DNA from: Terrabacter sp. MAHUQ-38 | GTDB taxonomy: Bacteria; Actinomycetota; Actinomycetes; Actinomycetales; Dermatophilaceae | Assembly: GCF_014518425.1 (NCBI RefSeq) | Contig: NZ_JACVCU010000003.1 | Coordinates: forward strand, 248,001-312,000 | Reading direction: 5' to 3' | Length of the DNA: 64,000 nt | Shown: piece by piece, positions 40,180-48,013 of the stretch | Layout: every line of letters begins with the position of its first letter | Numbering within the stretch: the stretch's first letter is position 1 | The notes under the pieces: model-generated | What the model saw: the letters and a program-made list of their open reading frames with translations, nothing else | Database searches by the model: none | Told to the model about the DNA's origin: nothing | Position numbers and translations under genes: made by a program

Positions 40180-40406
40180 GGGTGTCTCCTGTGTATCTCG
40201 GATGAGGCGGTCTGGGTGGTCGGCCTCGACGCGGGACGACGCGCGGTGTTCGGCAGGACGGAACAGAAGGCCCAGGGTCCGCGCGCAGAGGCGGACCCGA
40301 CCGTGGAGGAGCTCCACGTGATCAGGTACCGCGTCGATCACGGACCTGGGAACGACTGCCGCAGCAGCCGTGCACCGTCCCTCGCCGAGGCAACTGCTCG
40401 ATCTTA
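40180..40406 (-). promoter_or_regulatory. rplY promoter and structured 5' leader
   Basis: Minus-strand -10 element TAAGAT (40406-40401) would give a leader of about 215 bases. Three hairpins lie in it: GGGTCCGC/GCGGACCC (40275-40298), CGTGGAG/CTCCACG (40302-40318) and GTGATC/GATCAC (40318-40341). Such a leader could serve ribosomal autoregulation; no known riboswitch was recognised. Confidence 0.45.
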
Positions 40407-40439
40407 CGGGACGGAGCGCCGGCCGCGAAATCCGCATGA

Positions 40440-40505
40440 AGGGCCGGCCCGGTGGGCGAAGGGGCCCACTCGACCGTCCGCCCCGGTGGGCACTTCGACC
40501 TGCTC
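40440..40505. repeat. Imperfect GTCGAGTGGGC-type repeat after the EamA gene
   Basis: On the minus strand, GGTCGAAGTGCCCACC and GGTCGAGTGGGCCCC are followed by TTCGCCCACCGGGCC. It shares the GTCGAGTGG word with palindromes at 11.7 and 24.5 kb and sits just past the EamA stop, a terminator position. Confidence 0.5.
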
Positions 40506-40511
40506 GAGAGG

Positions 40512-41552
40512 CTAGCGAGCCCCCTCGGAGACGTCGTCGACGTGCACGCTCGAGGGCGTGCTCGTCGCGGGAGCCTCGTCGGCCCGCACGGCGACGAGGC
40601 CGGCGACGATGAGAGCGCCGCCGACGAGCTGGACCGCGGTCGGCAGCTCGGCCAGGACGAGCCACGCGAAGACGACGGCGAAGAGCACCTCGGTGAGGGC
40701 GACGAACGAGGCGACCTTGGCACCGAGCATCCGCACCGCGGCGATGCCGGTGACGTAGGCGAAGGCGGCGGCGACCAGCGCGATGACGAGGACCGGCACC
40801 CACCAGGGCACCACGACCTCACCGAGCGGGACCTGCGGGTCGCCGTGGGTCATGTCGAGAACACCCATCAGGGCGGCGACCCACAGCGAGGCTGCACCGA
40901 CGACGAGCCCACCACCGGCCAGGGCGAGGGGCGGGACGTCGTCGTCGACGTGGTCGGCGAGGAGGAAGTAGAGCACCAGGCAGACCGCCGCGGCGAGACC
41001 CCAGAGGACGCCGACGAGGCTGACGCTGGCGCCGCCGACGACGTCGAGGACGAGGAGCAGGCCGACGACAGCGAGGGCGACGCCCGCGAGGGTGAGCCGG
41101 CGAGGGGCGTGGCCGTGGCGCACCCAGAGCCAGCCGACGATGAGGACGGGCGCGAGGTACTCGAGCAGCAACGCCACACCGACCGACAGGTGGGTCACGG
41201 CGTTGAAGTACGCGAGCTGGCAGCCGGCGACGCCGGTCAGGCCGTAGCCGACGACGACCCAGGCGTTGCGGCGCAGGGCCGGCCAGCGGCCGCGGAGCGA
41301 CCAGAGCGCCGGGACGAGCAGGACGAGCGCGGCCAGCGTGATGCGCAGGGTCACGACGAGGCCGGGCGACCACCCGCCGACGAGGAGCGACTTGCCGAAC
41401 GCGCCGGACGTCGCGAACGCCGCGGCCGACACGAGGGCCACGACCAGCCCGAGGAGCGGGTGGGAGACGACCCGGACACCGGCGGAGGTCCGGCCCGGCG
41501 CGGGCTCCTGCACCGTCGCCGCCACTGTGAGCTCGCCGCCCTGAGCCGTCAT
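40512..41552 (-). CDS. EamA/DMT-family transporter
   Basis: Ten-helix drug/metabolite exporter of about 346 aa. Two EamA repeats, the first starting LLGLVVALVSAAAFATSGAFGKSL and the second VSLVGVLWGLAAAVCLVLYFLL, with TEVLFAVVFAWLVL near the end. The ATG at 41552 was chosen because the 27-residue longer form starting at 41633 would begin inside the candidate operator and has no ribosome site. Divergent from a CGNR regulator, a pairing often seen. Substrate unknown. Confidence 0.85.
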   Translation of the reverse strand: MTAQGGELTVAATVQEPAPGRTSAGVRVVSHPLLGLVVALVSAAAFATSGAFGKSLLVGGWSPGLVVTLRITLAALVLLVPALWSLRGRWPALRRNAWVVVGYGLTGVAGCQLAYFNAVTHLSVGVALLLEYLAPVLIVGWLWVRHGHAPRRLTLAGVALAVVGLLLVLDVVGGASVSLVGVLWGLAAAVCLVLYFLLADHVDDDVPPLALAGGGLVVGAASLWVAALMGVLDMTHGDPQVPLGEVVVPWWVPVLVIALVAAAFAYVTGIAAVRMLGAKVASFVALTEVLFAVVFAWLVLAELPTAVQLVGGALIVAGLVAVRADEAPATSTPSSVHVDDVSEGAR

Positions 41553-41604
41553 GCCGTCACCACCCGTTCCCGCCGGTCGCTCATGCGCCACCGGTCCAGG
41601 GGTC

Positions 41605-41660
41605 ACGTCAGGAGCTAAATTGATTACACTCATGACAGTAGCGACTACCCATGTCAGGAG
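41605..41660. promoter_or_regulatory. Candidate three-half-site operator of the CGNR regulator
   Basis: ACGTCAGGAG (41605-41614), CTCATGACAG (41629-41638, inverted) and ATGTCAGGAG (41651-41660) share the half-site TGTCA(G/T)GAG. They fill the short AT-rich gap between the divergent exporter and regulator genes. The last copy also supplies the ribosome site AGGAG for the regulator. Confidence 0.55.
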
Positions 41661-41668
41661 TCAACGGC

Positions 41669-42223
41669 TTGTTCACCCATGACACCGAGGCGGCACTCAT
41701 CGCGGCCGCCGCCCTGGTCAACACGATGCCCGGGAGCATCCCGGGCGACACGAGCGAGGACACCCTCACCTCCGTCGAAGAGCTCGAGCGGCTGTTCGCC
41801 GCCCAGCAGTGGACCGGCCGGTTCGACCGCGACACCGCCGAGCTCGACACCGTGCGGGCGCTGCGGCCCCGGCTGCGCGCCCTCTGGGAGGGAGACGAGG
41901 CCACCGTCGTCGCTCTCGTCAACGAGCTGCTCGCCGACGCCCGCGCTCTGCCCCAGCTCGTCGACCACGACGGCCTCGGCTGGCACATCCACGCGACTCC
42001 CGCCGATGCCCCACTCCCCCAGCGGATGGCCGTCGAGGCCGCGATCGCCGTGGTCGACGTCGTGCGAGCCGGCGAGCTCGACCGGCTGAGCATCTGCGAG
42101 GCCGAGGACTGCGACGACGTCGTCGTCGACCTGTCGCGCAACCGTTCACGCCGGTTCTGCGAGGGCGGCTGCGCCGCCCGGGCCCACACCGCCGCCTACC
42201 GCGCACGCAAGGCAGGCGCCTGA
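41669..42223 (+). CDS. CGNR zinc-finger (ABATE-domain) regulator
   Basis: Predicted transcription factor of 184 aa. The stress-sensing ABATE domain starts LFTHDTEAALIAAAALVNT. The C-terminal zinc ribbon reads CEAEDC, then SRNRSRRFCEGGCAARAHTAAYRARK, so the name-giving CGNR is CAAR here while the four Cys are kept. TTG at 41669 is preferred: AGGAG lies eight bases upstream and families begin at this point, whereas ATG 41651 has no ribosome site. Probably controls the divergent EamA exporter. Confidence 0.85.
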   Translation: MFTHDTEAALIAAAALVNTMPGSIPGDTSEDTLTSVEELERLFAAQQWTGRFDRDTAELDTVRALRPRLRALWEGDEATVVALVNELLADARALPQLVDHDGLGWHIHATPADAPLPQRMAVEAAIAVVDVVRAGELDRLSICEAEDCDDVVVDLSRNRSRRFCEGGCAARAHTAAYRARKAGA

Positions 42224-42262
42224 CACCGTTGCCGTGAGGACTCACCGGCACGCGCCACGCAC

Positions 42263-42307
42263 CGAGGCCGTATGCCGCCGGGCCCCACCCGGCGGCATAC
42301 GGCCTCG
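42263..42307. terminator. Perfect 20-bp hairpin containing GTATGCC
   Basis: CGAGGCCGTATGCCGCCGGG (42263-42282) pairs perfectly with 42288-42307; loop CCCCA. Two-way terminator between the convergent CGNR regulator and prs. Confidence 0.88.
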
Positions 42308-42323
42308 TCGTGCGCTGGGCTGC

Positions 42324-43304
42324 TCAGGCCTTGCCGTCGAAGAGGCTCGTGACCGAGCCGTCCTCGAAGACCTCCTTGATCGCCATCGACACAAGGGGCG
42401 CGATGGACAGGACCTCGAGCTTGTCGAAGCGACGGTCGTCCGGGATCGGGAGGGTGTTGGTGACGATGACCTCCTCGACGCGGCAGGCCTTGAGGCGGTC
42501 GACGGCCGGTCCCGAGAGGATGGCGTGGGTCGCGGCGATGATGACCGCGTCAGCCCCCTGGTCCATGAGGGCGTCGGCCGCCTTGGTGATCGTGCCGGCG
42601 GTGTCGATCATGTCGTCGACGAGCACGCAGACCCGGCCCTTGATCTCGCCGACGACGCGGTTGGCGACGACCTCGTTGGGCCGGTTGATGTCGCGCGTCT
42701 TGTGGATGAAGGCCAGCGGGGCACCGCCGAGGCGCGAGCTCCAGTCCTCGGCGACCTTGATCCGGCCCGCATCGGGCGAGACGACCGCGAGGTCGAGGTG
42801 GCCGTACTTCTTGGCGACGTAGGCGGCGAGGATCGGCATGGCCATGAGGTGGTCCACCGGGCCGTCGAAGAAGCCCTGGATCTGCGCCGTGTGCAGGTCG
42901 ATCGCCATGAGCCGGTTGGCGCCGGCGGTCTTGAAGAGGTCGGCCATGAGGCGGGCCGAGATCGGCTCGCGACCCCGGTGCTTCTTGTCCTGGCGGGCGT
43001 AGCCGTAGAACGGCAGGACGACGGTGATGCGCTTGGCCGACGCACGCTTCAGCGCGTCGATCATGATGAGCTGCTCCATGATCCACTCGTTGATCGGAGC
43101 GGTGTGGCTCTGGATGACGAAGGCGTCGGAGCCGCGGACCGACTCCTCGTAGCGCACGTAGATCTCGCCGTTGGCGAAGTCGTAGGCCGACGTCGGCACG
43201 AGGTCGGTGCCGAGCTCCTTGGCGACCTCCTGTGCCAGCTGCGGGTGCGCCCGGCCGGAGAAGACCATGAGGTGCTTCTCGGTCGTCTTGCTGATGCCGC
43301 TCAT
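42324..43304 (-). CDS. prs: Ribose-phosphate pyrophosphokinase
   Basis: Makes PRPP from ribose 5-phosphate and ATP; 326 aa. Contains RGREPISARLMADLF, AIDLHTAQIQGFF, the loop VVSPDAGRIKVAEDW, and the PRPP-binding motif VCVLVDDMIDTAGT. ATG overlaps the glmU stop (ATGA), so PRPP and UDP-GlcNAc synthesis are coupled, as in many actinobacteria. Confidence 0.97.
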   Translation of the reverse strand: MSGISKTTEKHLMVFSGRAHPQLAQEVAKELGTDLVPTSAYDFANGEIYVRYEESVRGSDAFVIQSHTAPINEWIMEQLIMIDALKRASAKRITVVLPFYGYARQDKKHRGREPISARLMADLFKTAGANRLMAIDLHTAQIQGFFDGPVDHLMAMPILAAYVAKKYGHLDLAVVSPDAGRIKVAEDWSSRLGGAPLAFIHKTRDINRPNEVVANRVVGEIKGRVCVLVDDMIDTAGTITKAADALMDQGADAVIIAATHAILSGPAVDRLKACRVEEVIVTNTLPIPDDRRFDKLEVLSIAPLVSMAIKEVFEDGSVTSLFDGKA

Positions 43305-44794
43305 CCCTGGGCGCCCTTCGTGTCGTTGGTCGGCTGGGTGGTCGGCTCGTCGTTCGGGGCGGCTCGGGCGGACTCGGCGGCCCGGGCCGCCTCGTCGGTC
43401 TTGGTGCCGGCCCGCCGGCGCGCGACCCAGCCGTCGATGTTGCGCTGCTGCGCCCGGGTCACCGCGAGCTGACCGGGCGCGACGTCGCCGACGACGGCCG
43501 ATCCGGCCGCGACGTAGGCGCCGTCTCCGATGGTCCGCGGCGCGACGATGACCGAGTTGCTGCCCACGAAGCTGTGCGCGCCCACGTGCGTGTGACTCTT
43601 CGTCACCCCGTCGTAGTTGGCGAAGATCGTGCCCGCGCCGATGTTCGCGCCCTCGCCGATCGTGGCGTCGCCGCAGTACGTCAGGTGCGGCACCTTGGCC
43701 CGGTCGCCGATCTGGGCGTTCTTCGTCTCGACGAAGCCGCCGATCTTGCCATGGGCCCCGAGGCGCGTCCCGGGCCGCAGGTACGAGAAGGGTCCGACGG
43801 TCGCGCCGGGCCCGATCTCGGCGAGCTCTGCCTGGGTGCGTACGACACTCGCGCCGTCGCCGACCTCGACGTCGGTGAGGGTCGTGTCCGGACCGATGAC
43901 GCAGTCGCGGCCGATCGTCGTCGCGCCGAGGAGCTGCGTGTTGGGGTGGACGACGGTGTCGTGGCCGATCGAGACGTCGGCGTCGAGCCACGTCGTCGCC
44001 GGGTCGATGACGATGGCGCCCTCGCGCATGGCCTGCTCGACGGTGCGGCGGTTGAGCTCGGCGCCGAGGCGGGCCAGCTGCACCTTGTCGTTGACACCCT
44101 CGGTCTGCCAGAGGTCGGCGACGAGGTGGGCGCGAACCGTGAGGCCGCGGCCCCGCGCGATGGCGATGACGTCGGTGAGGTACTTCTCACCCTGGGCGTT
44201 GTCGGTGCCCACCTCGGTGAGAGCCTCACGCAGGACGGTCGCGTCGAACGCGTACAGGCCGCTGTTGACCTCGCGGATGGCGAGCTGCTCGTCGTCGGCG
44301 TCCTTCTGCTCGACGATCGCGAGGACCGAGCCCTTGTCGTCCCGGATGACGCGGCCGTAGCCCGTCGGGTCCTCGAGGGTCGCGGTGATGACGGTGACCG
44401 CGTTGGCGGACGCCTCGTGCGCCTCGACCAGGCCCTCGAGCGTCTCGGTCGTCAGGAGCGGCACGTCGCCGTAGGTGACGACGACGGTGCCGGACAGGTC
44501 AGCAGGCAGCACCTCGAGCGCGCACTCGACGGCGCGCCCCGTGCCCTTGACGTCGTCCTGGTCCGCCACGATCGCCTCGGGGTCGAGCTGGGCCACGTGC
44601 TCGGCGACGCGGTCGCGCTCATGCCGCACGACGACGGCGAGGTGGTGGGGGCTCGTGCCCCGGGCCGCCCGGATCGCGTGGCCCACGAGACTGCGGCCCC
44701 CGATCGTGTGGAGGACCTTCGGGGTCGTGGACTTCATGCGTGTGCCCTCACCGGCGGCGAGGACGATCACGGCGGTCGGCCGTCGATCGCTCAC
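43301..44794 (-). CDS. glmU: Bifunctional GlmU (UDP-GlcNAc synthesis)
   Basis: Uridyltransferase and acetyltransferase making UDP-GlcNAc for peptidoglycan; 497 aa. The N-terminal nucleotidyl domain has VIVLAAGEGTRMKSTTPKVLH and VVTYGDVPLLT. The left-handed beta-helix covers about 260-460 (GRDCVIGPDTTLTDVEVGDG, GANIGAGTIFANYDGVTKS). A 40-residue Ala/Glu/Thr-rich tail extends beyond the usual end. GTG start after AAAGGAG. Confidence 0.96.
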   Translation of the reverse strand: MSDRRPTAVIVLAAGEGTRMKSTTPKVLHTIGGRSLVGHAIRAARGTSPHHLAVVVRHERDRVAEHVAQLDPEAIVADQDDVKGTGRAVECALEVLPADLSGTVVVTYGDVPLLTTETLEGLVEAHEASANAVTVITATLEDPTGYGRVIRDDKGSVLAIVEQKDADDEQLAIREVNSGLYAFDATVLREALTEVGTDNAQGEKYLTDVIAIARGRGLTVRAHLVADLWQTEGVNDKVQLARLGAELNRRTVEQAMREGAIVIDPATTWLDADVSIGHDTVVHPNTQLLGATTIGRDCVIGPDTTLTDVEVGDGASVVRTQAELAEIGPGATVGPFSYLRPGTRLGAHGKIGGFVETKNAQIGDRAKVPHLTYCGDATIGEGANIGAGTIFANYDGVTKSHTHVGAHSFVGSNSVIVAPRTIGDGAYVAAGSAVVGDVAPGQLAVTRAQQRNIDGWVARRRAGTKTDEAARAAESARAAPNDEPTTQPTNDTKGAQG

Positions 44795-45010
44795 AGGGCG
44801 CAGCTCCTTTGTGGATGGGGGTGCACTCGGGTGCGGACGACCCCGGACCGCATGGCGTGGGGGCGCCGGGCCCATGCTACTCGGGCGCCGAGGGCCGGCT
44901 CGCCCGGCCGTGGGCAGGCCGTGACCCCCCTCACAAACGGGCCGGAAGCCGAGGACGTATGCCTCCGGCCGGGGCGCCCGGCGCCGCTCGCTTCGCACGC
45001 GGCGGCGTTG

Positions 45011-45089
45011 CTCCCCGGGTAGGAGTCGAACCTACGTCGCTAGTCCTGATTCAAAGTCAGGCGGGCCCTGCCGGCAGACCAACCGGGGA
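45011..45089 (-). tRNA. tRNA-Gln(UUG)
   Basis: Acceptor TCCCCGG/CCGGGGA, anticodon arm CCTGA-CTTTGAA-TCAGG giving UUG, T arm GTAGG-TTCGACT-CCTAC. CCA is not encoded. It reads as 79 bases, with two bases between the D and anticodon arms and a nine-base variable loop, longer than normal. Lies between glmU and the tetR gene. Confidence 0.85.
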
Positions 45090-45200
45090 ACGTCGCCGGC
45101 CGTGCCACGAGGGGCACCGGCGGGACCACCACAGGGTAGTGCAGGCCACGCCGGAGGCTTCGTGCGCGTCGTGGTCGTGGCCGACGGGCAGAATGGCGCC

Positions 45201-45857
45201 GTGAACGTCGACCGACCCGACCGAGCCGAACGCTCCCGCCCCCGGGCCCGGATGACGGGACCGGAGCGGCGCGAGCAGCTGCTCGCCGTCGGCCGCAAGC
45301 TCTTCGCCGACAAGGGGTTCGAGGCGACCACCGTCGAGGAGGTCGCCTCCAAGGCCAGCGTCTCGAAGCCCGTCGTCTACGAGCACTTCGGCGGCAAGGA
45401 GGGTCTCTACGCCGTCGTCGTCGACCGTGAGATCCAGGCCCTGCTCGGCGGAATCAGCGCCGCACTTGAAGAGCCCGAGGGCGCCCGGGTGCTGCTCGAG
45501 CGCGCGACGATGGCGCTGCTCGACTACATCGAGAGCGACCCCGCAGGCTTTCGCATCCTCGTGCGCGACTCGCCGCCGGGGCAGTCGACAGGTTCGTTCG
45601 CGAGCGTTCTCGGAGAGGTCGCCTCGCAGGTCGAGCACCTGCTCGCGGCCGAGTTCAAGCAGCGCGGCATCGACACGAAGTCGGCCCCGATCCACGCGCA
45701 CATGCTGGTCGGCATGGTCGCCCTGACCGGCCAGTGGTGGCTGGATCACCGCAAGTTCAAGAAGGACCAGGTCGCCGCGCATCTCGTCAACCTCGCCTGG
45801 AACGGCCTGTCCGGGCTCGACCAGGCCCCCCGTCTCGTCACGGTCCCCCACCGCTGA
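45201..45857 (+). CDS. TetR-family regulator
   Basis: Repressor of 218 aa. The N-terminal HTH reads RREQLLAVGRKLFADKGFEAT, VEEVASKASVSKPVVYEHFGGKEGLY. The ligand domain (LVRDSPPGQSTGSFASVLGEV) resembles mycobacterial Rv1019, which also neighbours glmU and mfd. GTG start; an AGAAT sequence six bases upstream looks like a -10 element, so the transcript may be leaderless. Target unknown. Confidence 0.88.
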   Translation: MNVDRPDRAERSRPRARMTGPERREQLLAVGRKLFADKGFEATTVEEVASKASVSKPVVYEHFGGKEGLYAVVVDREIQALLGGISAALEEPEGARVLLERATMALLDYIESDPAGFRILVRDSPPGQSTGSFASVLGEVASQVEHLLAAEFKQRGIDTKSAPIHAHMLVGMVALTGQWWLDHRKFKKDQVAAHLVNLAWNGLSGLDQAPRLVTVPHR

Positions 45858-45890
45858 CCTGACCCGGGGAGCCCGGCTGGCACGACGGGT

Positions 45891-47633
45891 TCAGGAAGGC
45901 GTGAGCAGCTCCGTCCAGGTGTGGCCCACGGCGTCAGTGACCCGCACGACGACCGGCTCGGGACCGCCCGTGCCCGACTGCTCGAGGAGGGCCTGGCCGC
46001 GCCCGCCCGTGCACGTGACAGCCGACCTGAACGTCTGCGCGCACGTCCAGCTCGAGTTGCGCACGGTGAGGCGGCCGGAGCCCGACTCGTTGCTGATGCG
46101 GACCGTCACCGTGCCCGGAACCAACGAACGCACGCGCACCGAGATGCGAGCCGGGTCTCCGTCGGACACGAGCCGGGCCGTCATGGTGGGGGGAGGTCCG
46201 CCGGCCGGGGGCGGCGTCGTGCTCGGCGGAGGGGCCGGTGTCGTCGTGGCGGGAGGTCTGGGGGCCGGGGCCGGCGGCGGCTTCTCCACCGGGGCTTCCG
46301 TGCTGGTGCCAGGGCCGGCACTGCCGGCGTCTGCGGTCGGCCTCACCGGGTCGGGAGCCGGCCGCTCCACCATGGCCGTGGCGGGGCTCGGCGTACCGGT
46401 GACGGTGACGCGCCGAGGGGCCCGGCCCACGGACGGTATGGCCGACGCGCTGACGGTCGAGACCGGCTCACTGCGAGGCGCCGTGGCCCCGGGCGATTGG
46501 GTCGACCCGCCCCCAGCGGCGCGGGGCGCGGTCGCGGTGACGGCCGACGAAGGCGTGGGGGCGGCCGCCGGCGGCGGGGGCGCACCCGGCAGCGCCAGGG
46601 CTCCGGCCACCCCCGCCGTGATGGCCACACCGGCGACGAGACCGGTGACTCGGCTCGCGACCTGCGCCGCGGCGTCGATCGCCGGCGCGCCCGACGACGC
46701 GGGCGACAGCGGGCCGGATGACGGCGTTGACGACGAGGCGTCGGCCGCCCCGAACGGCCCCGACCCAGGCCCGGAACCGAGGACGCCGGACGACCCCGTC
46801 AGCACCGCTGTGCTGACGAACCCCGGCGTGCCCAGCCCGGCCGTGAGGACGAGCGGCACGAGCAGGGCCGGGAAGCCGTCGTGGATGAGCCTGAGGTCCG
46901 CTGCGAGCGAGGCGGCGTGCGGGCAGCCGGCGACGTGCGCCTCGGCGCGTTCGGTCTGGCGCCTGGGCAGCCGGCCCCGCACGAGCGCCCCGAGGTGGCT
47001 GATCGTCCAGCGGCACTCGTCGTCGTCGGCGTGCGCCAGGCCGCGCTGGGCACGGGCGTCGAGGTAGAGCGCGCGCAGGGACTCGCGGGCTCGCATCGCC
47101 CTGACGCTGACGGCGTTAGCCGTCATGCCGAGGACGGGTGCGACCGCGCGGGGCGCGGCGCCCTCCACGGTCGTGTGCCACAGCACGCGCTGGTCGCGCT
47201 CGGACAGTCCCGCGAACGCCTCCCGGACGAGTGCGAGGCCCTCCTCGTCGACGGCGAGGCCCGCGAAGGGGTCCTCGAGCGGCGGGGTGAGCTCGTCGAG
47301 GTCGTCCGGCTCGGTGGGCACGAGTCGCAGGTCGCGCCGGCCCTGGTCGATGGCGACGGTGCGCACGGCGGAGAGGAAGTACGCGCGGAAGTGCTCGTCG
47401 GGCCCGCGACCGTCGCGGATCAGCGAGAAGACGCGCGCGGCCGCCTCCGCGACGATGTCGTCCGGGGCCGCGCGTCCGCGGTGCCGGCCGGCGACGGCAT
47501 ACGCGGCAGGCAGGTGGCGGCGCCACAGCTCCCCGAACGCCTCGGCCGACCCTTCCCGGGTGAGCTGCAGGAGGTAGCCGTCCGGAGCCGAGGCCCACGC
47601 CTCGCTCGACCACAAGGTCGCGTCTGCCGACAA
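45891..47633 (-). CDS. ECF-type sigma factor fused to anti-sigma-like and membrane/extracellular region
   Basis: Protein of 580 aa. Sigma-2 region about 28-100 (AFGELWRRHLPAAYAVAGR, PDDIVAEAAARVFSLIRDGR), sigma-4 about 138-195 (LSERDQRVLWHTTVEGAAP, VSVRAMRARESLRALY). Residues 207-245 resemble a zinc-binding anti-sigma domain, with C207, H233 and C237 but Ala in place of the last Cys (HVAGCPHAA). Hydrophobic stretches at 255-280 and 330-350 are followed by a long Pro/Thr/Ala-rich segment and a C-terminal beta-rich domain containing two Cys. Sigma, inhibitor-like and outer sensing parts are thus one chain. Confidence 0.85.
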   Translation of the reverse strand: MSADATLWSSEAWASAPDGYLLQLTREGSAEAFGELWRRHLPAAYAVAGRHRGRAAPDDIVAEAAARVFSLIRDGRGPDEHFRAYFLSAVRTVAIDQGRRDLRLVPTEPDDLDELTPPLEDPFAGLAVDEEGLALVREAFAGLSERDQRVLWHTTVEGAAPRAVAPVLGMTANAVSVRAMRARESLRALYLDARAQRGLAHADDDECRWTISHLGALVRGRLPRRQTERAEAHVAGCPHAASLAADLRLIHDGFPALLVPLVLTAGLGTPGFVSTAVLTGSSGVLGSGPGSGPFGAADASSSTPSSGPLSPASSGAPAIDAAAQVASRVTGLVAGVAITAGVAGALALPGAPPPPAAAPTPSSAVTATAPRAAGGGSTQSPGATAPRSEPVSTVSASAIPSVGRAPRRVTVTGTPSPATAMVERPAPDPVRPTADAGSAGPGTSTEAPVEKPPPAPAPRPPATTTPAPPPSTTPPPAGGPPPTMTARLVSDGDPARISVRVRSLVPGTVTVRISNESGSGRLTVRNSSWTCAQTFRSAVTCTGGRGQALLEQSGTGGPEPVVVRVTDAVGHTWTELLTPS

Positions 47634-47762
47634 CCCTTCGCCCTTCTACTGCCCCGAGTGCGAGCCAGTCTGCCAAGCAGCGGGGTGGGCGTCGAGCCGA
47701 GACACCGGCGCGTCCACTATCGGGACAAGACGGTCCGGATCGGGCGAGCCCGAAGGGGGTGG

Positions 47763-47820
47763 CAGGTTTCGTCCTCCCGAATGATCCCCTCCACGAAACC
47801 ACGCGGGAGGACGAAACCTG
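47763..47820. repeat. Perfect 17-bp inverted repeat
   Basis: CAGGTTTCGTCCTCCCG (47763-47779) and its exact complement (47804-47820) flank a 24-base centre that itself contains a further copy of ACGAAACC. No ORF uses it. Confidence 0.85.
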
Positions 47821-47894
47821 ACGGCACCACCGAAGACAACCCGTAGGGGCCACTCCCTCCCCTGACCAAGCGGGAGACCCCTGCGGTGCCGTCA
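47819..47894. ncRNA. Nested stem structure, candidate non-coding RNA element
   Basis: TGACGGCACC/GGTGCCGTCA (10 bp) encloses GTAGGGG/CCCCTGC (7 bp with one wobble), which encloses CTCCC/GGGAG. It touches the preceding hairpin directly. Looks like a folded RNA, but no known family was recognised and the transcribed strand is not evident. Confidence 0.35.
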
Positions 47895-48013
47895 TCTGTA
47901 TGACGTGCCATGACCCATTTCATGACACCCTTTTCCGAAATGGGAGCAAATGCCGGAAATTGACCCAGATTTTCTTCCACGGTGAGATGGCCGACCCGCC
48001 CGAGAGCCCCGCC

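Larger units (their letters stand above)
47634..48013. other. Structured gene-free stretch upstream of the sigma fusion gene
   Basis: About 380 bp, less GC-rich than its surroundings at the right end (CATTTCATGACACCC region). A weak 87-codon minus-strand frame lacks coding signs. It holds a long perfect inverted repeat, a nested stem set, CCCATTTC/GAAATGGG arms (47914-47921, 47937-47944), and repeated ATGAC words. Confidence 0.7.

Noticed and set aside
39484-40803. Extended L25 reading frame
   Set aside because: Similarity begins only at the GTG 40179, which has a good ribosome site; the rest is leader and EamA antisense.
47763-47894. Possible cobalamin riboswitch, because of GCCACT and CGGGAG words
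   Set aside because: The B12 box and core order do not match, and neighbouring genes are unrelated to cobalamin.
47717-47980. An 87-codon minus-strand frame in the structured gap
   Set aside because: It runs through the inverted repeats, has no ribosome site and no family resemblance.
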